A stretch of 64,000 nucleotides of DNA from Woeseiaceae bacterium (GTDB taxonomy: Bacteria > Pseudomonadota > Gammaproteobacteria > Steroidobacterales > Woeseiaceae), in the NCBI GenBank assembly GCA_028277185.1, contig JANQGQ010000031.1, forward strand, positions 62,001 to 126,000, given 5' to 3'. The translations under genes were made by a program, and so were the position numbers. This document shows, one piece after another, positions 1-8,276 of the stretch; positions within the stretch are counted from its first letter, which is position 1; each line of letters starts with the position of its first letter. The notes beneath the pieces are model-generated. The model was given only the letters and a program-made list of their open reading frames with translations, was not told where the DNA came from and ran no database searches.

Positions 1-317
1 GCGGGACGTCCGTCGACGATGATCTCCTCTGGCCCGCGCTTGTCCACGCCGCCTTTCGTCGCGATGAGCACGTTTTCGGCGTATGGCGCGAGTGCGTCGG
101 CGATCAGCCGGTCGGCCCACTCAGGGCCATAGGCGCGCGCCGAGTCGAAAAACTCCACGCCGAGTTCCACGGCGCGCCGGAGCAGGGCCTTTCCGTGTTC
201 CCAGCGTGGATACGGGCCGAAGTTGCCGGGCTGGCCCGTGAGCCGCATGGCGCCGAAACCGAGGCGGTTGACGTCGCGTTCGCCGCCGAGCCGGAAGGTC
301 TGTTTGTGAGTCGTCAT
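1..317 (-). CDS. Aldo/keto reductase, 5' part (gene runs off the window)
   Basis: This is the N-terminal 105 or so residues of an NAD(P)H-dependent aldo/keto reductase, a TIM-barrel enzyme that reduces aldehydes and ketones. Three of the four family catalytic residues are visible: Asp58 and Tyr63 in FFDSARAYGP, and Lys88 in IATKGG. The catalytic His lies beyond the window edge. The motif GFGAMRLTG near residue 21 is typical of the first strand. The start is the ATG whose complement lies at 315-317. The gene diverges from a LysR regulator that starts 98 bp away, so that regulator probably controls it. Substrate unknown. Confidence 0.85.
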   Translation of the reverse strand, partial: MTTHKQTFRLGGERDVNRLGFGAMRLTGQPGNFGPYPRWEHGKALLRRAVELGVEFFDSARAYGPEWADRLIADALAPYAENVLIATKGGVDKRGPEEIIVDGRP

Positions 318-415
318 GGCGTTCTCCGTGTTTTGTTTGCGGGTGGAGATACTGTGCTGCCGAACCCTGTGATTTGGTAGACGACTGTTATAGATATTTG
401 TTATACGTAATATGT
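318..415. promoter_or_regulatory. Divergent promoter region between aldo/keto reductase and LysR genes
   Basis: A 98-bp spacer between two divergent start codons. Its right half is AT-rich, unlike its surroundings, and contains two copies of TGTTATA about 15 bp apart (near 386-408), just upstream of the LysR ATG. LysR proteins usually bind the spacer they share with a divergent target. This location and composition fit such an operator, but no classical T-N11-A palindrome is clear. Confidence 0.4.
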
Positions 416-1330
416 ATGAGTAAGCCTCTCGACCGACTCACGCTGCTCGAGACCTTCGTCCGCATTGCCGATGCCGGCAGCATCAGTGCGGCAGCGCGGG
501 ACCTGGGTCTGTCGCAGCCTTCGGCGAGTCGGCAGCTTGCGGAACTGGAGACGCGGCTCAGGACGCAGCTCATGCGCCGCAACACGCATTCCCTGGCACT
601 GACCGGAGCCGGCCTCGCGCTGCTGGCCGATGCCCGCGGGCTGCTCGACGGCTGGGAGGCGCTGGAGGAAAAGCATCGGGAGGGGGAAGGCGGACCGGCC
701 GGGACGCTCAAGGTGGTCGTGCCGGTCGCGCTGGGGCAGACCCGATTGGGGGATCTGGCCTGGCGATTTCAGAAGATGTATCCGGAACTCAGCCTGAACT
801 GGCTGCTGGAGGATCAGCCGATTCGGTTCCCGGAACTGGGCGCTGACTGCTGGATCAGAGTTGGGCCGGTGCCCGACGATACCCTGGTGGTCAGGCCGCT
901 GGGCACCGTCGAACGACTGCTCGTCGCGTCGGCCGATTTCGTGGCACGGCACGAACCCTGCGATTCGCCGTCGGCCGTCGGCAAGCTCGATCTGCTCGCG
1001 GTAGCGCCATTCGAGGGCGCGAAGCTGTCATTGCACGACGACCGTGGCCGGAACCTGAGCATCGAGCCGCCGCTAAGGCTTCAGTCGAACAACATCGCGG
1101 CGGTCAAGGCAGCGGTTGCAAGCGGGCTGGGCATGGCGGTCCTGCCCCGCTGGTTTGTCGCCGAGGAACTCGAACGTAACGCGTTCGTCGATCTCCTGCC
1201 GGGCTGGCGGGCGCCGTCGTTGACGATTCACGCCGCCTACCTGCCGGGGCGGCATCAGCCGGAGCGGCTGCGGGTTTTCCTGGACTACATGGCGACCGAG
1301 ATTCCGCAGATTCCCGGAATCGGGTTTTAG
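416..1330 (+). CDS. LysR-family transcriptional regulator
   Basis: A 304-residue LysR-type regulator, the normal length for the family. The N-terminal winged helix-turn-helix is clear: LLETFVRIADAGSISAA, then LSQPSASRQLAELE, within residues 7-45. A periplasmic-binding-protein-like effector domain follows from about residue 90. The chosen ATG at 416 begins MSKPLDRLTLLETF. An upstream in-frame ATG at 374 would add 14 residues with no family resemblance. The divergent aldo/keto reductase gene is the likely target. lexA follows 87 bp later on its own promoter. The effector is not predictable. Confidence 0.85.
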   Translation: MSKPLDRLTLLETFVRIADAGSISAAARDLGLSQPSASRQLAELETRLRTQLMRRNTHSLALTGAGLALLADARGLLDGWEALEEKHREGEGGPAGTLKVVVPVALGQTRLGDLAWRFQKMYPELSLNWLLEDQPIRFPELGADCWIRVGPVPDDTLVVRPLGTVERLLVASADFVARHEPCDSPSAVGKLDLLAVAPFEGAKLSLHDDRGRNLSIEPPLRLQSNNIAAVKAAVASGLGMAVLPRWFVAEELERNAFVDLLPGWRAPSLTIHAAYLPGRHQPERLRVFLDYMATEIPQIPGIGF

Positions 1331-1354
1331 GTTTTCCGATCTGCTCAGCCAGCC

Positions 1355-1406
1355 TTGCGCTGCTCGCCTTACTGTATATAATCTCAGTTACTGTGAATCT
1401 GTACAG
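1355..1406 (+). promoter_or_regulatory. lexA promoter with two SOS (LexA) boxes
   Basis: A sigma70-like promoter is visible: TTGCGC at 1355-1360, a 16-bp spacer, and TATAAT at 1377-1382. The -10 element sits inside a first LexA box, CTGTATATAATCTCAG (1372-1387). A second box, CTGTGAATCTGTACAG (1391-1406), has the exact CTGT-N8-ACAG form of the E. coli-type operator; the first differs at one arm position. LexA bound here would block RNA polymerase, giving autorepression and DNA-damage induction of lexA and the three genes behind it. The start codon is 11 bp past the second box. Confidence 0.85.
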
Positions 1407-1417
1407 GACCCGATGAA

Positions 1418-2035
1418 ATGCAGGAATTGACTCCCCGACAGACACAAATTCTTGAAGTTATTCAGGACTTTATCGCCGAAACCGGCATGCCGCCCACACG
1501 CGCGGAGATCGCCCGGGAGCTGGGTTTCAAATCGGCGAACGCCGCCGAGGAGCACCTCCGGGCGCTGCAGCGCAAGGGCGTGCTGGATCTCGTGCCCGGC
1601 GCGTCGCGCGGCATCCAGCTCAAGGATTCCCTGCGCGAGCAAATCGGGTTGCCGCTGGTGGGTCGGGTCGCCGCCGGCAATCCGATTCTCGCGCAGGAAA
1701 ACATCGAGGCGCACTATCGCCTCGACCCGGCGCTGTTCAACCCCAAGCCGCACTACCTGCTGCGGGTGCACGGCATGAGCATGAAGAACGCCGGTATCCT
1801 CGACGGCGATCTCGTCGCCGTGCACCGCACGCCGGAAGTGCGCAGCCGGCAGATCATCGTGGCGCGCCTCGAAGACGAGGTCACGGTCAAACGCTATCGT
1901 CAGGACGGCCGCCTGGTCTGGCTCTTGCCCGAGAACGAAGACTTCGAACCGATCGAAGTCGATCTGGCCGAGCAGGCGCTCGTGATCGAAGGCGTCGTCG
2001 TCGGCGTCATCCGCGACGGCATGCCGCTGCATTAG
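1418..2035 (+). CDS. lexA: LexA repressor, SOS regulator (S24 self-cleaving protease)
   Basis: LexA represses SOS genes and inactivates itself by autoproteolysis when stimulated by RecA filaments. The 205-residue protein has the usual length. The winged-helix DNA-binding domain (about residues 1-70) carries [14 protein letters not shown], close to the E. coli recognition helix, which agrees with the CTGT-N8-ACAG boxes upstream. The cleavage site is Ala86-Gly87 in GRVAAGNPI. The catalytic dyad is Ser121 (HGMSMKNAG) and Lys158 (VTVKRY). The ATG at 1418 gives the conserved N-terminus MQELTPRQ. imuA begins 19 bp after the stop, so lexA heads a damage-inducible operon. Confidence 0.96.
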   Translation: MQELTPRQTQILEVIQDFIAETGMPPTRAEIARELGFKSANAAEEHLRALQRKGVLDLVPGASRGIQLKDSLREQIGLPLVGRVAAGNPILAQENIEAHYRLDPALFNPKPHYLLRVHGMSMKNAGILDGDLVAVHRTPEVRSRQIIVARLEDEVTVKRYRQDGRLVWLLPENEDFEPIEVDLAEQALVIEGVVVGVIRDGMPLH

Positions 2036-2054
2036 GCTCCGGCTCCCAGGGTGA

Positions 2055-2726
2055 ATGATGTCGCGCGATGCCCCTACGCTGGATACCGTGCTGGAGAATC
2101 CGCGAGTCTGGCGCGGGCAGAGCGGGCGACAAGCGGCAAGCAGTCTGCCAACGGGTTATCCGGCGCTCGACCGCTGTTTGTCCGGCGGCGGCTGGCCGGA
2201 TGCCGCACTCATCGAGATTCTGACCGACGCTTACGGCATCGGCGAACTCGAACTGTTGATGCCGGCGCTGGCGGCGCTGTGTACTCCGCCGCTCTCGCCG
2301 GATGAGGAACCCGGCTGGATTGCCTGGGTAGCGCCGCCGTTCCAGCCCTATCCGCCGGCGCTCAGGGACTGGCGTGTCGATCTCGAACGTCTGCTGATCG
2401 TACGGCCCAAAAACGCCGACGAAGTCCTGTGGTCGGCAGAGCAGGCGCTGTCGTCGGGGACCTGCGCGGTCGTGCTTCTGTGGCCCGGGCGTTTCGACGA
2501 TCAGGTCAGCCGCCGCCTGCAGCTTGCGGCCGGTAAGGGCTTGAGTCGGGCGTTTGCGTTTCGACCGGTGAGCGCCCAGCGTGAGCCGTCTGCCGCGGCC
2601 TTGCGGCTCAGGCTGACGCCGGAAGCGGACGGCACCGAACTCGCCGTCGTCAAGAATCGCGGTGGCCGTCCGGTCGTATTCAAACGATTTTTCCAGACCG
2701 GGCGCGCTTCTCCCGAGTCGCCCTGA
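2055..2726 (+). CDS. imuA: ImuA, translesion synthesis accessory protein
   Basis: ImuA is a RecA/SulA-fold accessory factor that works with ImuB and DnaE2 in damage-induced mutagenesis. The 223-residue product has the family opening (LPTGYPALDRCLSGGGWP near residue 32, then ALIEIL) and lacks a canonical Walker A P-loop, as expected. A second half with PVSAQREPSAAALRLRL and a basic C-terminus (GGRPVVFKRF) completes the family pattern. ATGs at 2055 and 2058 are both possible starts. It sits between lexA (19 bp) and imuB (1 bp), so translational coupling is likely. Confidence 0.9.
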   Translation: MMSRDAPTLDTVLENPRVWRGQSGRQAASSLPTGYPALDRCLSGGGWPDAALIEILTDAYGIGELELLMPALAALCTPPLSPDEEPGWIAWVAPPFQPYPPALRDWRVDLERLLIVRPKNADEVLWSAEQALSSGTCAVVLLWPGRFDDQVSRRLQLAAGKGLSRAFAFRPVSAQREPSAAALRLRLTPEADGTELAVVKNRGGRPVVFKRFFQTGRASPESP

Positions 2727-2727
2727 C

Positions 2728-4368
2728 ATGCCGCGCTCTCGCCGCAAGCCTGCGTTTCGCCGGGAGGAGGGCCTGACGGCGGCCGATATCGGACCGGCCC
2801 TCCTGAAGCGTCCGCCGGGCGACAGCCAGTACCGTCTGCCGCTTGCCGAGGCATCGCCGTCGGGGGTCCCCTCGGTACCGTTCCGGTCCGGCACCAGTGA
2901 GCGTCTGTGGTTTGCGGTTTATCTGCCGTCTCTGCCGCTCGACGCGATGCCGTCGTCAGACCGGCCGCGGGTGCTCGTCGAGGAACGACAGGGCATTCAC
3001 CGCGTGCTCCTGGCCGATACCGAAGCGCTCGGGGCTGGTGTCATGGCGGGTCAGTCGGCCAGTGCGGCATTGGCGCTCATGCCTGACATCGAATTACTCG
3101 AGCGCAGCCTGTCCGCTGAATGGGAAGCGCTGGAACGACTGGCGGGCTGGCTCGAACGCTTTTCGTCCTGCGTATCGCTGGCGGGACCGGACATGATCGT
3201 ATTGGAGATTGCCCGGAGCCTGCGCCTGTTCGGCGGACTCAAGACATTGCGGCGGCAAATAGCCATGGGGCTCGACGCACAGGGCTACGGCACCGGACTA
3301 GCCATTGCGCCGACTCCGCTCAGCGCCATCTGGCTGGCGCGCGACGGCCGCCGTGCCTGCATCCGCGATACCGCGAACATATTGCCGGCACTACGGCAGC
3401 TACCGCTTGCTCGTCTCGACTGGCCCGCGTCGGTGACGGCGGCGCTCGAGGGCATGGGCGTTCGTACGGCCGGCGAGTGCCTGCGCTTGCCGCGTGAAGG
3501 TTTCGCGAAGCGATTCGGTCGCTGTCGGCTCAGGGAACTCGACCAGGCGCTCGGCCGTCTGCCCGATCCGCGCCGGGCATGGCGGGCGCCGGAGCGCTTC
3601 GTTGCCGACTACGAGATGACCGGGGAGCAGAGTGACCGGGAACTCCTGCTGACTATCTGCAAGTCGCTGCTCGAAGAGCAGGAGCGTTTTCTGCTGCTGC
3701 GCCAGCAGGGTACTCAGCAGATTTGCTTTGAGTTTTTTCATCTGCGCGCTCCGGCAAGCCCGCTTAAGGTCGGTGCAGCCGAACTCGAGCGCAGTGCGCA
3801 TCATTGGTCCGAACTGCTGTCGATTCGTTTCGAGCAGCTGACGCTGCCGGAGCCGGTCATTGCCGTCCGTCTTCAGAGCGGCGAAGGGCGTGCATTGAGC
3901 CGGCAAAGTGCGTCGCTGGCGCTCGGCAGGGAGCCCGGGCGAACGCTCAACTACTCCATGCGGCAGCTTGCGGAACGTCTGGCCGCACGTCTCGGCAGTG
4001 GTTCCATACACGGCGTGCACACCGTGGCGGAACACCGTCCCCAGTATGCGTGGCGAATCGCCGACGTTCTGACCGGCATAGCGCTGTCGCCGACAGAGGC
4101 CATGTCGTGCCGGCCGTCGCGGCCGCTGTGGATGTTGCCGGAGCCTGCGCCCCTGGCGATGCGCGAGGGCTGTCCATGGCATGGGGGACCGCTGAAATTC
4201 CTCTCGGGCCCCGAGCGTCTCGAGACGGGCTGGTGGGATGACGATGGTATCTCCCGGGACTATTACCGGGCCTGTAGCCCGCACGGCCGGCGCCTGTGGG
4301 TGTTTCGTGTGCGGGAACGTCGTCATGCCGACGCCGGGAACTGGTACCTGCATGGCTATTTCGGCTGA
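2728..4368 (+). CDS. imuB: ImuB, Y-family polymerase-like mutasome protein
   Basis: ImuB is a Y-family-related protein that links the beta clamp to the error-prone polymerase DnaE2. The start is the ATG at 2728, immediately after the imuA stop, giving 546 residues; an in-frame ATG at 2662 would overlap imuA. The core begins RLWFAVYLPSLPLDAM near residue 55. The acidic catalytic residues of true DinB/UmuC enzymes are absent from that position, as is usual in ImuB. The helix-hairpin region around LPLARLDWPASVTAALEGMG and a long little-finger/C-terminal part follow. Its end overlaps the dnaE2 start by 17 bp. Confidence 0.92.
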   Translation: MPRSRRKPAFRREEGLTAADIGPALLKRPPGDSQYRLPLAEASPSGVPSVPFRSGTSERLWFAVYLPSLPLDAMPSSDRPRVLVEERQGIHRVLLADTEALGAGVMAGQSASAALALMPDIELLERSLSAEWEALERLAGWLERFSSCVSLAGPDMIVLEIARSLRLFGGLKTLRRQIAMGLDAQGYGTGLAIAPTPLSAIWLARDGRRACIRDTANILPALRQLPLARLDWPASVTAALEGMGVRTAGECLRLPREGFAKRFGRCRLRELDQALGRLPDPRRAWRAPERFVADYEMTGEQSDRELLLTICKSLLEEQERFLLLRQQGTQQICFEFFHLRAPASPLKVGAAELERSAHHWSELLSIRFEQLTLPEPVIAVRLQSGEGRALSRQSASLALGREPGRTLNYSMRQLAERLAARLGSGSIHGVHTVAEHRPQYAWRIADVLTGIALSPTEAMSCRPSRPLWMLPEPAPLAMREGCPWHGGPLKFLSGPERLETGWWDDDGISRDYYRACSPHGRRLWVFRVRERRHADAGNWYLHGYFG

Positions 4369-7300
4369 ATACGCCGAACTGCACGCGCTCAGCAACTTCA
4401 CGTTTCTGCGCGGTGCCTCGCATCCCGAGGAACTGGCGGCGACCGCCGCGGACTTAGGCTACCGCGCGCTCGCCATTACGGACGAATGCTCGCTCTCCGG
4501 TATCGTTCGGGCGCACACGGCGGCCAAAGCGCACGATCTCAAACTGATCGTCGGCACGGAGATCGGGCTCGACAGCGGCCGGAAGCTGGTGCTGCTGGCC
4601 CGGAATCGTGCCGGCTATGCGTCGCTTTGCCGGCTGATCACGACACTGCGCCGCGCGGCAGACAAGGGCGAGTATCGATTTTCACGCCAGGCCTTCGCGG
4701 ACGGAGTGCCGGACTGCCTCGCGCTTTGGATACCCAATGCAGAATGTGCGCTCGACGTCGAGGATCACTGGCTGCGTGCGACGTTTCGCGACCGTTTGTG
4801 GATCGCCGTGGAGCTGCTGGCGGACGGCCGCCAGGAAGAACGCCTCGAACGGCTTTCCGTGCTCGGGCGCCGACTCAATCTGCCGCTCGTGGCGTCGGGT
4901 GACGTCCACATGCATCGTCGCGGCCGACGCATCCTGCAGGATACGCTGACCGCCATTCGCAACCGTACGACGATTCATCGGGCCGGACGGTATCTGTATC
5001 CGAATGGCGAGCGGCATCTGCGCAGCCGTGAGGTTCTTGCGCATATTTATCCTCCGGCATTGCTCGACGAAACGCTGAACATTGCGGCGCAGATCGATTT
5101 TTCGCTCGACGAGCTGCGTTACGAATACCCCGACGAGATCGTGCCGCCGGGCGAAACGCCGGCCAGCTACCTGCGGAAGCTCACCGGGACGGGTATGCGG
5201 AAGCGCTGGCCCGACGGTGCGCCTGAGCGTGTCGTCATGCTCGTCGAGCACGAGCTCGCACTGATTGCGGAACTCGAATACGAGCCGTATTTCCTGACGG
5301 TTTACGACATCGTCGCGTTTGCGCGCTCGCAGAATATCCTTTGTCAGGGTCGCGGGTCGGCCGCCAATTCGGCCGTATGCTATTGCCTGGGAATTACCGA
5401 GGTCGATCCCGAGCGCCTGGCTCTGCTCGTCGAGCGCTTCATCTCCAAAGAGCGTAACGAACCGCCCGACATCGACGTGGACTTCGAGCACGAGCGTCGC
5501 GAAGAGGTCATTCAGTACATTTATCGCAAGTACGGCCGGCAGCGCGCGGCGCTTGCGGCTACCGTGATTACCTACCGCCCGCGCAGCGCGCTGCGCGATG
5601 CCGGCAAAGCCCTTGGTTTGTCCGAGCTGCAGGTCGGCCGGCTGGCGCGGTCGATGCAGTGGTGGGACGGGCAAACGGTCGACGCCAGCCGTATTCTCGA
5701 GGCGGGCCTCGATCCCGAGAGCCCGGTTGTGAGACGTCTCATGTTTCTCGTCGGCGAACTGATCGGCTTTCCACGGCACTTGTCACAGCATGTCGGCGGC
5801 TTCGTGATTTCCAACGGGCCGATGTCGGAGCTGGTACCGATCGAGAATGCCGCGATGCCCGAGCGTACGGTCATCCAGTGGGAGAAGGACGATCTCGAGG
5901 ATCTTGGTTTGCTCAAGGTCGATGTGCTGGGTCTCGGGATGCTGACCGCGATTCGTCGCGGCTTCGAGTTGATCCGCCGCTTCGACGGTCGCGAGTACAC
6001 CCTGGCCAGCGTGCCGGCCGAGGACCCCGCCGTCTACGACATGATTTGCGCGGCCGACACGATCGGCGTGTTTCAGATCGAATCGCGCGCACAGATGTCC
6101 ATGCTGCCGCGGCTCCGGCCGCAGAACTACTACGACCTGGTCATCGAGGTCGCCATCGTCCGGCCCGGACCGATCCAGGGCGACATGGTGCATCCGTACC
6201 TGCGTCGCCGAAACGGCGAGGAGGCCGTTGAGTATCCGAGCGAGGAGGTCAGGGAGGTGCTCGAGCGCACGCTGGGCGTGCCGATCTTCCAGGAGCAGGT
6301 CATGGCGCTGGCCGTCGTCGCGGCCGGTTTTACGCCCGGCGAGGCGGATCGGCTTCGCCGGGCCATGGCGGCATGGAAGCGGCGCGGAGGGCTTGGGCCG
6401 TTCGAGGACAAGCTGATCGAGGGGATGCGCCAGCGCGGTTATCGTGACGACTTCGCGCGGCAGATCTTTCGCCAGATCGAGGGCTTCGGCGAGTACGGCT
6501 TTCCGGAGTCGCATTCAGCGAGTTTTGCCCTGCTGGTTTACGTGTCCTGCTGGCTCAAATGTCACGAACCGGCAGCGTTTACCTGTGCGCTGCTCAACAG
6601 CCAGCCGATGGGGTTTTATTCGCCGTCGCAGCTCGTGCAGGATCTTCGCCGTCACGGCGTCGAGGTTCGGCCGGTCGACGTCACGATAAGCGGCTGGGAC
6701 TCGAGTCTCGAAGCGGACGCGGACGGCAGGGCATGTCTGCGTCTGGGCCTGCACATGGTTAAAGGTTTGAGCGAAGAGGCCGCGGCACGCATCGTCGACG
6801 GCCGTATTCGAGCGCCTTATCCGAACGTTCAGGCGCTTTCCGAGCGGACCGGGCTTACGCGGCGCGATCTGGACCTGCTGGCATCCGCGGGTGCGCTCAA
6901 GCGTATCGCCGGGCATCGGCATTCGGCGCGCTGGCAGGTTGCGGGCATCGAAAAACCTCTGCCGCTATTGCCTTCGGCGGACCGCTACGAACCGACGCCG
7001 CTCCTGTCGAAGCCCAGCGAGGGGCAGGACATTGTGGCGGACTACCAGAGCACCGGTTTGTCTCTGGAACGTCATCCGCTGGCCTTGCTGCGGCATAGCC
7101 TCGAGCGACATGCCTATCGTCCGGCGCGCGACCTTCCGGCGCTTGCCAATGGTCAGCCCGTCGGTGTTGCCGGTCTCGTCGTGACCAAACAGCGGCCCGG
7201 GACGGCCAGCGGCGTCACGTTCGTAACGCTCGAGGACGAGACGGGCTGCGTTAATCTGGTGGTCTGGAAAACGCTCGCCGAGCGCTTTCGGGCGCCGCTG

Positions 7301-7435
7301 CTCAATGCACAGCTGATGGGCGTGCGCGGTGAGCTGCAGATCGAAGGTGAGGTCATACACGTCGTCGCGCGGGAACTCGTGGATCACACCGCGCTGCTCG
7401 GTGGGCTGTCCGTACGTTCGCGCGACTTTCGCTGA
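4352..7435 (+). CDS. dnaE2: Error-prone DNA polymerase DnaE2
   Basis: DnaE2 (ImuC) is the C-family polymerase that performs lesion bypass in the ImuA-ImuB-DnaE2 mutasome. The 1027-residue protein starts at the ATG at 4352 (MAISAEYAELHALSNF), inside the 3' end of imuB. An N-terminal PHP domain begins at residue 5. The palm carries PPDIDVDFEHERREE at about 371-385 with the catalytic aspartates. The finger/thumb motifs include FQIESRAQMSMLPRLRP and GEYGFPESHSASFALLVY. A C-terminal OB fold (GVAGLVVTKQRPG, near residue 935) binds single-stranded DNA. It is the last gene of the SOS operon. Confidence 0.95.
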   Translation: MAISAEYAELHALSNFTFLRGASHPEELAATAADLGYRALAITDECSLSGIVRAHTAAKAHDLKLIVGTEIGLDSGRKLVLLARNRAGYASLCRLITTLRRAADKGEYRFSRQAFADGVPDCLALWIPNAECALDVEDHWLRATFRDRLWIAVELLADGRQEERLERLSVLGRRLNLPLVASGDVHMHRRGRRILQDTLTAIRNRTTIHRAGRYLYPNGERHLRSREVLAHIYPPALLDETLNIAAQIDFSLDELRYEYPDEIVPPGETPASYLRKLTGTGMRKRWPDGAPERVVMLVEHELALIAELEYEPYFLTVYDIVAFARSQNILCQGRGSAANSAVCYCLGITEVDPERLALLVERFISKERNEPPDIDVDFEHERREEVIQYIYRKYGRQRAALAATVITYRPRSALRDAGKALGLSELQVGRLARSMQWWDGQTVDASRILEAGLDPESPVVRRLMFLVGELIGFPRHLSQHVGGFVISNGPMSELVPIENAAMPERTVIQWEKDDLEDLGLLKVDVLGLGMLTAIRRGFELIRRFDGREYTLASVPAEDPAVYDMICAADTIGVFQIESRAQMSMLPRLRPQNYYDLVIEVAIVRPGPIQGDMVHPYLRRRNGEEAVEYPSEEVREVLERTLGVPIFQEQVMALAVVAAGFTPGEADRLRRAMAAWKRRGGLGPFEDKLIEGMRQRGYRDDFARQIFRQIEGFGEYGFPESHSASFALLVYVSCWLKCHEPAAFTCALLNSQPMGFYSPSQLVQDLRRHGVEVRPVDVTISGWDSSLEADADGRACLRLGLHMVKGLSEEAAARIVDGRIRAPYPNVQALSERTGLTRRDLDLLASAGALKRIAGHRHSARWQVAGIEKPLPLLPSADRYEPTPLLSKPSEGQDIVADYQSTGLSLERHPLALLRHSLERHAYRPARDLPALANGQPVGVAGLVVTKQRPGTASGVTFVTLEDETGCVNLVVWKTLAERFRAPLLNAQLMGVRGELQIEGEVIHVVARELVDHTALLGGLSVRSRDFR

Positions 7436-7822
7436 AGTCTTGCGGCGTCTGTTTTTACGCACGCTCATGGAGCGGCCGGCGGTGGGGTGCCCTCTGCCGG
7501 AATGGCTCCCTGCGGTCCGCCTTATTTCCGGCAGAGGGCACCCCACCACCAGCCGCGGCGCGTCGTTTAGTCCCGCGTCCGCTCGACAGTGCCGTTACTC
7601 CAGATCGGTTCGTGTCCGGGTCGTTCACCCCGGAACGGCATCCAGGTAGTGGCGCACCGTCAGCGATGCCGAAGTAAAGGCGATGTCTATTCTTCAGGAC
7701 AATCGTGCGGCCGGACGGGTATCCGCCACCGCCATGCGAGGCAGCCTACGATGGCTTCGCGGCTGCAGCGGGCAGGCTCCACCGGGAAGCCGTTAGGTCG
7801 CACAGTGTTTTTGAGACCGCTG
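7436..7822. other. Intergenic stretch with a palindromic element and no gene
   Basis: 387 bp between the dnaE2 stop and the end of a minus-strand gene. The left third holds a long perfect-core inverted repeat, listed separately. The rest (about 7557-7822) has short overlapping frames on both strands but no start with a ribosome-binding site and no recognisable protein. I see no gene in it. Confidence 0.6.
7472..7556. repeat. 85-bp palindromic (REP/MITE-like) element downstream of dnaE2
   Basis: The two arms are 7472-7502 and 7526-7556. The inner 22 bp (GGTGGGGTGCCCTCTGCCGG plus AA, 7481-7502) are perfectly complementary to 7526-7547. The outer 9 positions pair except for two mismatches, so 29 of 31 positions match. 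The loop is 23 bp. Such structures are typical of REP-type repeats or short non-autonomous transposon relatives. On transcription it would fold into a very stable hairpin, so it could also end the dnaE2 transcript, although no U-tract follows directly. No second copy was noticed in this window. Confidence 0.75.
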
Positions 7823-8101
7823 CTAGAGGTCTTCGTCGAGGTTGAAGTTGTAGGTACTGTCGATGTTCTTGAGCGCCTCTTGTTCCTCGCGCAGCTCATC
7901 GAGCCGGTGCCGGATCTGACGCTGCCGATCGAGATCGTCCTTCGGCGTACTCTCGAGTTTGGCTACGAGTTCCTCGACGTTGACTTCGCCCGTCAGGTCC
8001 GAAACGTCCTCGCCGTCATCGGATACGACGACGTCTTCATCGTCCTCGACGTCATCCACTTCGTCGACGTCGTTGCTGCCGTCACTCTTTTCAGTGTTCA
8101 T
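7823..8101 (-). CDS. Small, highly acidic hypothetical protein
   Basis: A 92-residue protein with a strongly acidic N-terminal half (runs such as DEVDDVEDDED between residues 12 and 35) and a C-terminal charged helical half (DLDRQRQIRHRLDELREEQE) ending STYNFNLDEDL. I do not recognise the family with confidence. The C-terminal half loosely resembles short gammaproteobacterial proteins of the PA3496 type. The start at 8099-8101 is chosen over a longer form because AGGG lies about 9 bp upstream and the extension has no acidic character. It lies 175 bp downstream of gspF on the same strand and probably has its own promoter. Confidence 0.6.
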   Translation of the reverse strand: MNTEKSDGSNDVDEVDDVEDDEDVVVSDDGEDVSDLTGEVNVEELVAKLESTPKDDLDRQRQIRHRLDELREEQEALKNIDSTYNFNLDEDL

Positions 8102-8255
8102 TGCGATCGCCCTGAGCAACAAAAACCGTGCAACAAAAAAAGATTTTTCGGCTCGTTGCAGAACGGCCGACACGTTGCGCTTATATACCCCGAAATTCGA
8201 GGCCCTGCAAGACGGCTCTCACAAAACACAGAGTTGTGTGCACGACTCCGAAACC

Positions 8256-8273
8256 GACGCCCGGGGCGGCGTC
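8256..8273 (-). terminator. Stem-loop just after gspF, possible terminator
   Basis: GACGCC (8256-8261) pairs perfectly with GGCGTC (8268-8273) around a 6-nt loop, 3 bp beyond the gspF stop codon. The minus-strand transcript continues GGTTTCGG, so the U-tract is poor. It may be a weak terminator or a 3'-end stabilising hairpin for the gsp transcript. Confidence 0.35.
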
Positions 8274-8276
8274 CGG

